Under the pieces are notes generated by a model, which was not told the DNA's origin, did no database searches, and saw nothing but the letters and a program-made list of their open reading frames with translations. The translations under genes and the position numbers were made by a program. A stretch of DNA of 20,929 bases from Chloroflexota bacterium. GTDB taxonomy: Bacteria; Chloroflexota; Anaerolineae; Anaerolineales; UBA11657. The stretch covers positions 1 through 20,929 of the forward strand of contig QWRL01000018.1 in assembly GCA_003670425.1 (NCBI GenBank). The letters are read 5' to 3'. How positions within the stretch are numbered: the stretch's first letter is position 1; every line of letters starts with the position of its first letter. This document shows, piece after piece, positions 16,019 through 20,929 of this stretch.

Positions 16019-16341
16019 CTCATCCTCCTGATGTTCAATACCGTGTTGATGGGTTGCACTTCAGTTTTGACCCGCTGTGCACAGCAGCCGCCTTCAAGCG
16101 CAGGAATTAACGCGAGCGTGTCGCCAGCGTGCAGCAGCGCATTACTTTCCACCACACTCTCGTTTAGCACGTAAACAATATCCATCTCAGGTATCTTCAG
16201 CGTTGCAACCACTGTGGCGACGGTGCTGCCGGGCGCCAGCTCCAGCAGCACGCGGCTGCGCGGCTCGGTTGTCTCCAGTGTGCGCAGCACGGAGTGCAGC
16301 TTTATCGTGACCGAGATGCGCTCACCAGTTGTAGATTGCAT
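16015..16341 (-). CDS. MoaD/ThiS-like sulfur-carrier protein with tail after the di-glycine
   Basis: This 108-residue beta-grasp protein matches MoaD/ThiS: VTIKLHSVLR at the start, LAPGSTVATVVATLKIP in the middle and NALLHAGDTLALIPALEGG. MoaD activates sulfur as a thiocarboxylate on its C-terminal Gly-Gly for molybdopterin synthesis. Here G84-G85 are not terminal: 23 more residues follow, starting Cys-Cys. To act as a sulfur carrier it would need trimming, as known for GG-CF-tailed QbsE-type carriers cut by a JAMM protease; otherwise it serves another role. I chose the ATG at 16341 because GGAG precedes it by 4 nt; the frame is open to 16365. It overlaps the oxidoreductase gene by 20 bp, consistent with a role in its tungsten/molybdenum pterin cofactor. 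Confidence 0.85.
   Translation of the reverse strand: MQSTTGERISVTIKLHSVLRTLETTEPRSRVLLELAPGSTVATVVATLKIPEMDIVYVLNESVVESNALLHAGDTLALIPALEGGCCAQRVKTEVQPINTVLNIRRMS
16024..16029 (-). promoter_or_regulatory. Shine-Dalgarno AGGAGG deciding the TTG start
   Basis: AGGAGG lies inside the last codons of the MoaD-like gene and 5 nt before the TTG at 16018. It is the strongest ribosome-binding site seen in the window and supports a rare TTG start. Confidence 0.75.
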
Positions 16342-18034
16342 CCATCTCCGCGGCCGGCACATCAAAGACAGTGTTGTTGGGCGCCAGCGCTTCCAGCGTC
16401 ATCCATTCCGGCAGCCGGTCATCAGCGGGAGTGAAGCCCGCCCGCCGGTTGAATTCGCGCTCGAGGTCAATCGTCGCTTTGCCCAGCTCAGTCAGATAAT
16501 CAGCCCCCACATCCCAACCATGCTGCCCGTTAACCAGATCCTGAATTGTGGTGGGCGCCAAATTAAATCCGAATGCACCAAAGATGCATGCACCGAGGCT
16601 GTCAAAACCCGCCATGCGAATTTGTGCAGTGCGGGACGCAGCCACCTGCCCCTCGGGCTTGAGGTGATCCACCGGCATGCGCAGCGTAAGCCCTGCCGTG
16701 TGGTCGGCGCCTTGCGGAGATGTTGCGTATGTGACACCGGTGCCTTTGATGGCGCGCGGATCATACGCCGAGATAGCCTGGCCCTTGACGACCGGCACGC
16801 GCTGCACGCCCAGCACCTCGCCGGCGAGTTTTGCGCCGTTGCCAATCACGCGCCCCAACGCCGTGCCTTTACGCACCTCCTCCATCAACTGCATGGCACG
16901 CAGGCCATCGCCCCACTCCATCAGGCCGGCTTCTGCCGCCACGCCCAGCGCTGCGCCCGTTTCAATAGTATCCAAGCCCAAATCGTTCATCTGGTAATTC
17001 AGATGCGCAATCATGTCCGGTTCGCTGATGCCCAAATTTGAACCGACCAGCCCAATAGTTTCATACTCCACCGGCGACACAATCTGCTTGCCGTTCACAT
17101 CCGCATAAATGTTGGAGCATTGAATTGTGCAGCCGGCCATGCAGGCATGCGTCGGGTCACCCTCGCCGCCACGCCCCACCATCAAATCGTGAAATGCATC
17201 GCCATTGATTTTTTCCGCGTGCTCAAAACGGCCGTTGGAAAAATTGCGCGTGGGAATTGCGCCGAAGCCATTGCACATGTCCACAATCGAAGCCGTGCCG
17301 TACTCCGGGTAGATCTTGCTGGTCTGGGGATGCTCCGCCAGCGCCTTTACATAAAGCTTGCGCGCTGCGTTATGGCGCGGCGCGTCTGCCAGCGCGGGCC
17401 GGCGCGTTTTGCCGGGATCAATGATCACGGCCTTGAGCCCTTTCGCAGCCATCAACACGCCCATGGCACCGCGCGCACTGATGCGGCCCGGGTTGCCATC
17501 CTTGTCCAAGTGCATGATGCCGGCGCCGCGCAGCCGCATCTCGCCCGCTGGCCCAATCATGGCAATCGACACTTTGGTGCCGAAGCGGCTGCGCAAGCGC
17601 TGCGTTGTCTCATGCACGCCCAACCCAAGTACATCGCTGCACTCTTCAAAGTGCGCACTATCCGGACCGATGCATAGCAGGCGCAGCGCGGCGCCCGCAG
17701 CCGGACTGCCTTCAACGAGGATTGCCTTGAGGCCCAGCCAAACAATGTGCAAGCCGGTGGAGCCACCACAATTGGATTCTTTTACGCCGCCTGTCAGCGG
17801 ACTCTTACCGCCGATTGACAGCCGGTCACAGCTGGACACCATCTGGCCCACCAGCACTCCGGGCGCAAAGATCAGCTTGTTGTGCGGGCCGCAGGGATCG
17901 CATTCGGGCGGCACTTCATCAAGCAGCACGCGCGCAATCAATGCCCGGCCTGCCACGCGCTCCCACGCCTTGGGCACGGGATCAAACGAAATCACGTCAG
18001 TCGAAACATTCACCCGCAACACTCGCAGCATCAT
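16322..18034 (-). CDS. Aldehyde ferredoxin oxidoreductase family, tungstopterin enzyme
   Basis: This 570-residue protein belongs to the AOR family, which oxidises aldehydes (or reduces acids) with a tungsten bis-pterin and one [4Fe-4S] cluster. Visible features are the N-terminal LRVLRVNVST, the pterin-binding SARGAMGVLMAAKGLKAVI (186-204, matching GRGG.G..M.SK.LKAI), cluster cysteines C298, C302 and C306 (spacing C-x3-C-x3-C) and a fourth, C483, in DSLGACIF. The first spacing differs from the C-x2-C of the Pyrococcus enzyme, so it probably belongs to another subclade and the substrate is unknown. No ferredoxin-like or FAD subunit is next to it. The ATG at 18034 follows AAGGAA. It lies 45 bp after queA and overlaps the MoaD-like gene. 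Confidence 0.93.
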   Translation of the reverse strand: MMLRVLRVNVSTDVISFDPVPKAWERVAGRALIARVLLDEVPPECDPCGPHNKLIFAPGVLVGQMVSSCDRLSIGGKSPLTGGVKESNCGGSTGLHIVWLGLKAILVEGSPAAGAALRLLCIGPDSAHFEECSDVLGLGVHETTQRLRSRFGTKVSIAMIGPAGEMRLRGAGIMHLDKDGNPGRISARGAMGVLMAAKGLKAVIIDPGKTRRPALADAPRHNAARKLYVKALAEHPQTSKIYPEYGTASIVDMCNGFGAIPTRNFSNGRFEHAEKINGDAFHDLMVGRGGEGDPTHACMAGCTIQCSNIYADVNGKQIVSPVEYETIGLVGSNLGISEPDMIAHLNYQMNDLGLDTIETGAALGVAAEAGLMEWGDGLRAMQLMEEVRKGTALGRVIGNGAKLAGEVLGVQRVPVVKGQAISAYDPRAIKGTGVTYATSPQGADHTAGLTLRMPVDHLKPEGQVAASRTAQIRMAGFDSLGACIFGAFGFNLAPTTIQDLVNGQHGWDVGADYLTELGKATIDLEREFNRRAGFTPADDRLPEWMTLEALAPNNTVFDVPAAEMDAIYNW

Positions 18035-18037
18035 TAA

Positions 18038-18043
18038 TTCCTT
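18038..18043 (-). promoter_or_regulatory. Shine-Dalgarno of the aldehyde oxidoreductase gene
   Basis: AAGGAA lies 3 nt (AGGA core 4 nt) before the ATG at 18034 on the minus strand. A second ATG follows directly, but the first fits the spacing. A weak -10-like TAGAAT (18053-18058) lies in the same 45-bp gap, so a promoter separate from queA is possible. Confidence 0.5.
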
Positions 18044-18079
18044 GTTTCGTAGATTCTAAAACTTAATTTGCCGGCCGCA

Positions 18080-19111
18080 TCACACAATCAACATCGCATC
18101 GCCAAAACTGTAGAACCGATAGCCGGCCTGCATCGCAACACTATAGGCCTGCAACAAACGCGGCAAGCCACCCTTGCCTAAAATCGCGGCCGCCAGCAAC
18201 AACAGTGTTGAACGCGGCAGATGAAAATTCGTGATCAACCCATCCACGGCCTGAAAGTTGTAGCCCGGCGTTATAAAAAGCCGCGTCTCGCCCGCATACT
18301 CGGCCGGGCTTCCCGCGCACGCAGCAGCGGCGCTCTCAAGCACGCGCGCACTCGTAGTGCCCACAGCCACCACCCGGCCTCCGGCGGCGCGCGTTGCCGC
18401 AATTTTCTCCGCAGTCTCGAGTGAAAGTTTACACCATTCACTGTGGATCGAATGCGCGTCTACAGTTGGAGCTGTGATTGGTTGAAAGGTGTCCAAGCCA
18501 ACATGCAAGGTAACATGCGTTGACGCGATGCCGAACCCGGCCAGTTGCTGCAATAGCTGCGGTGTGAAGTGCAGCCCGGCTGTGGGCGCGGCTGCCGACC
18601 CGGGGCGGCACGCGTAAACCGTCTGATAGCGCTCCGGGTCGCGCAGCTGCGCATGAATGTAGGGCGGCAAAGGCACGCTGCCGAGGCGGTCGATCCAAGT
18701 TTCCACCGGCTCCGAGAACTCCACAATGCGCTCGGAGGCCTGCAGCGCTTGCACAACGCGCGCGTGCACAGGCTGCCCGCTGCCTTCCAGCACAAGCGTA
18801 CTACCCACCGCAACACCGCGGCCACCCACCAAGACCAGCCATTGGCGCCCACCCACCGGGCGCAGCAGCAGCAGCTCCACCTTGCCGCCCGTTGGCTTGC
18901 GCGCTGCCACGCGCGCAGCCAGCACGCGCGTATCATTGAAGACCAGCAGGTCGCCCGCGCGCAGCAAATGCAGCAGATCCGTAAAGTTGTGGTTGGTCGG
19001 GAAGCCAGCCGTGCGCGGCAGGTACATCAAGCGCGAACTGTCGCGCGGCTCCAGCGGAGTTTGCGCAATGAACTCCGCGGGCAGGTGGTAATCCAGCTCA
19101 GCTGTTTCCAT
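18080..19111 (-). CDS. queA: S-adenosylmethionine:tRNA ribosyltransferase-isomerase (QueA)
   Basis: QueA transfers and rearranges the ribosyl part of SAM onto preQ1 at tRNA position 34 to make epoxyqueuosine. The 343-residue product is of normal length and shows LDYHLP.EFIAQTPLEPRD near the start, GDLLVFNDTRVLAAR, GGKVELLLL, the PTAGLHFT motif, HVGLDTFQPI, HSEWC, VGTTSARVLE and TNFHLPRSTLLLLAAA. The frame opens to a GTG at 19180, but homologues start at the METAELDY position, the ATG at 19111; no Shine-Dalgarno is visible. It follows ruvB with a 69-bp gap, a widely conserved gene order. Other queuosine genes such as tgt are not in the window. Confidence 0.97.
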   Translation of the reverse strand: METAELDYHLPAEFIAQTPLEPRDSSRLMYLPRTAGFPTNHNFTDLLHLLRAGDLLVFNDTRVLAARVAARKPTGGKVELLLLRPVGGRQWLVLVGGRGVAVGSTLVLEGSGQPVHARVVQALQASERIVEFSEPVETWIDRLGSVPLPPYIHAQLRDPERYQTVYACRPGSAAAPTAGLHFTPQLLQQLAGFGIASTHVTLHVGLDTFQPITAPTVDAHSIHSEWCKLSLETAEKIAATRAAGGRVVAVGTTSARVLESAAAACAGSPAEYAGETRLFITPGYNFQAVDGLITNFHLPRSTLLLLAAAILGKGGLPRLLQAYSVAMQAGYRFYSFGDAMLIV

Positions 19112-19180
19112 CAGTAAAAAGTTTTTAGCGCAAGCACGCGGCGGCTTGTGAGATGAGGAGTTGTACGCCGCATGGCGCAC

Positions 19181-20206
19181 TCAAATCATGCGCGGCTGCA
19201 CCGTCTCCGGATACGTGAGGCCGAGGTGTTCGTAAGCCAGGCGTGTGGCAACGCGACCGCGGCCGGTGCGCTCTAGAAACCCCAGCTGCAACAGATACGG
19301 CTCGTAGACGTCCATGATGGTGTCCGCTTCTTCACTGATTGAAGCCGCCACGGTATCAAGGCCCACCGGACCGCCGCCAAACTTTTGAATGATTGCGCCC
19401 ATCAGCCGCCGGTCAATTTCATCCAGTCCAACCGCATCAACTTCCAGCAAGTCCAGCGCTGCATCGGCCACCATGCGGCTTACAAAGCCGGCAGCCCGCA
19501 CCTGGGCGTAGTCACGCACGCGCTTCAACAAGCGCAGCGCTACGCGCGGAGTGCCGCGCGCGCGCCGCGCAATTTCCGTTACTCCCGCAGCATCAATCGG
19601 CAGGTGCAGCAAGCCCGCAGCGCGCAGCACAATCGCCTCCATCGCAGCCAAATCATAAAAATCCAGCCGGAAAATTACGCCGAAGCGCGTGCGCAGCGGC
19701 GCGGTAATCAGCGCCAGGCGCGTGGTGGCGCCAATCACTGTAAAGCGCGGCAGTTTCAACCGAATGTTGCGCGCGCCCGGCCCTTTTCCCACCACGAGGT
19801 CCAGCGCATAATCTTCCATTGCAGGGTACAGCACTTCTTCAACCGCGCGCCCCAAGCGGTGCACCTCATCAATAAAAAGCACATCGCCTTCGCGCAGGTT
19901 GGTAAGAATTGCAGCCAGGTCGCCCTGCCGTTCGATCACGGGGCCGGCCGTAATCTTGATGTTGACACCCATTTCCTTTGCCATCACATGCGCAAGCGTG
20001 GTCTTGCCCAAACCCGGCGGCCCGTAGAAGAGAATGTGATCAAGCGGCTCTTTGCGAGCCAGCGCTGCCTCGACCACAATTTGCAAGTTGGTTTTAACTT
20101 TGTCCTGCCCGATGACATCCGCAAGTGTTTGCGGACGCAGTGCGGAATCCACCACATCTTCCACCTGTGGCAGCGGCGAAATCACGCGCTCTTCAGACTG
20201 CGCCAT
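19181..20206 (-). CDS. ruvB: Holliday junction branch migration helicase RuvB
   Basis: RuvB is the hexameric AAA+ motor that drives branch migration of Holliday junctions with RuvA. The 341-residue protein has LRPQTLADVIGQDKVK, Walker A GPPGLGKT (62-69), Walker B FIDEVHRL (111-118), the EDYALDLVVGKGPGAR segment, sensor GATTR (159-163), the arginine finger region LRTRFG and the C-terminal winged helix ending GFLERTGRGRVAT. The ATG at 20206 is the family start; no Shine-Dalgarno is seen. ruvA and ruvC are not upstream, where there is a 366-bp intergenic region and a divergent gene. It is the first gene of the run that continues into queA. Confidence 0.97.
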   Translation of the reverse strand: MAQSEERVISPLPQVEDVVDSALRPQTLADVIGQDKVKTNLQIVVEAALARKEPLDHILFYGPPGLGKTTLAHVMAKEMGVNIKITAGPVIERQGDLAAILTNLREGDVLFIDEVHRLGRAVEEVLYPAMEDYALDLVVGKGPGARNIRLKLPRFTVIGATTRLALITAPLRTRFGVIFRLDFYDLAAMEAIVLRAAGLLHLPIDAAGVTEIARRARGTPRVALRLLKRVRDYAQVRAAGFVSRMVADAALDLLEVDAVGLDEIDRRLMGAIIQKFGGGPVGLDTVAASISEEADTIMDVYEPYLLQLGFLERTGRGRVATRLAYEHLGLTYPETVQPRMI

Positions 20207-20572
20207 TTAAAATGCACCAGCCTCGGCGTTTGTGCCGCCCCTGCCGCACCCGCCCGTTGCCAATCCGAACGCATTCAGCTGATGGTTGGCAAAGCAGAAA
20301 ACATTTGCGCGCATTGCATTATTCTACGATAACAACAGCAGCACCGGCAAGGTCGATCACAATCGCAGAGCGCGCCATACGCCACACGATGAATCGTGAT
20401 GTTTGTGCGGAAAAGCCAACCGGAACACGCACCACAAACATGACCTGCCAGCCATTCCAGCAAAACTGCCAGCCGCTGCGCAAGGCAACGTCCCGCAGTT
20501 ACAGCGCTGGGTTACAATGCGCACTTAGCCACCGCTGGCTGTCTCTTCCGGTGCACTTGCGCAAAACTTGCC
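20207..20572. other. 366-bp divergent intergenic region, ruvB / membrane protein
   Basis: I see no credible gene, tRNA or repeat family here. Visible items are a 14-bp palindromic element (CACGAT-GA-ATCGTG, 20385-20398), a plus-strand TACAAT (20513-20518) that could be the -10 of the membrane protein gene, a small AGCCA-CCGC-TGGCT hairpin in its would-be leader (20527-20540), and an AT-richer patch near 20318-20335 that could hold the ruvB promoter. Confidence 0.4.
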
Positions 20573-20929
20573 ATGCATAGCCCAATTTCTGAACACTCAA
20601 CTCCGCAAGCGCCCTACACAGTCAAACTGTTGGCAGCCGTGCTAGGGGTGTGCGTGCTCCTCGGCACCGCCACCATGTTCTTTTCGGATTTTCTGGACTA
20701 CGGCGCGGAGTCCACCAGCATTGCCGCGCTGCAGCGCGTAGCCGCCAGCCTGCCACACCTCACCGGCATCACCGAAAATCCAATTCACCTAAATCCGTAC
20801 AGCGCCTATTTTTATTGGGGCCTAACGCCACTGATGCGGGTCGTGGGCGGTAGCGATGTTTGGCTGGTTGCATTTGTTGCGCGCACGGTAATGCTGCTGC
20901 TGGTTGCGGCCATATTTCTCAGCGCAGCG
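20573..20929 (+). CDS. Integral membrane protein, N-terminal part (cut by window end)
   Basis: An open frame runs from the ATG at 20573 to the window end (119 codons, no stop). It encodes a polar N-terminus, a membrane helix (about residues 18-37), a ~55-residue extracytoplasmic-type loop containing NPIHLNPYSAYFYWGLTPL (69-87), and a second hydrophobic stretch from ~95 to the edge. This layout, a first helix followed by a loop with conserved polar and aromatic residues and then a helix series, resembles lipid-linked sugar glycosyltransferases of the GT39/ArnT type. The fragment is too short to be sure, and it could be another polytopic protein. There is no Shine-Dalgarno; a TACAAT lies ~55 nt upstream. 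Confidence 0.7.
   Translation, partial: MHSPISEHSTPQAPYTVKLLAAVLGVCVLLGTATMFFSDFLDYGAESTSIAALQRVAASLPHLTGITENPIHLNPYSAYFYWGLTPLMRVVGGSDVWLVAFVARTVMLLLVAAIFLSAA

Noticed and set aside
20125..20580. Plus-strand open frame (151 codons) across the ruvB start and intergenic region
   Set aside because: Its first part is antisense to ruvB, it has no recognisable domain, and its composition is rich in Arg, Thr and Pro. It ends just past the start of the true membrane protein gene.

Overview
The window looks like a chromosomal stretch of a GC-rich bacterium, most likely a member of the Chloroflexota (Anaerolineae-like). This is inferred from gene content only: a CpXC-domain protein, an FHA-winged-helix regulator beside a Hanks-type kinase, a GldF/GldG-type fused ABC permease with a DUF4340 partner, and a tungsten-type aldehyde oxidoreductase with its own MoaD-like protein. 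Few genes have a clear Shine-Dalgarno sequence, and two begin directly after a perfect TATAAT, which suggests leaderless mRNAs. I see no phage, transposon, CRISPR array, tRNA or rRNA.

Layout. Positions 1-3348 are a signalling block: the 3' end of a sensor histidine kinase and a CpXC-domain protein (both +), then a divergent pair of an FHA/winged-helix regulator (-) and a tail-anchored Ser/Thr kinase (+). Positions 3341-7311 (-) hold miaA followed, with a GTGA overlap, by a 1001-residue exported and membrane-anchored GH3-like protein whose catalytic residues appear to be lost. Positions 7379-10589 (+) hold uvrB and a dNTP triphosphohydrolase. A perfect 13-bp inverted repeat separates this run from a long minus-strand run.

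The minus-strand run, read 5' to 3' from 20206 down to 10644, is ruvB, queA, an aldehyde ferredoxin oxidoreductase, an overlapping MoaD/ThiS-like protein, an overlapping HbpS/GlcG-like protein, then (after a 113-bp gap with possible promoters) an ABC ATPase, a fused GldF/GldG-type permease and a DUF4340 membrane protein. After a 366-bp intergenic region a membrane protein gene starts on + and runs off the end.

How they fit together. miaA, queA, uvrB, ruvB and dgt are ordinary tRNA-modification, repair and nucleotide-pool genes. The kinase and FHA regulator could form a phosphorylation-dependent transcription switch. The oxidoreductase, MoaD-like and HbpS-like genes are overlapped or closely spaced and look like one redox/cofactor module; its MoaD-like protein carries a 23-residue tail after the di-glycine. 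The ABC ATPase, permease fusion and DUF4340 protein form a Gld-like complex of unknown substrate. The least ordinary elements are the degenerate GH3 protein, the tailed MoaD with its partners, and the leaderless, symmetric divergent promoters.
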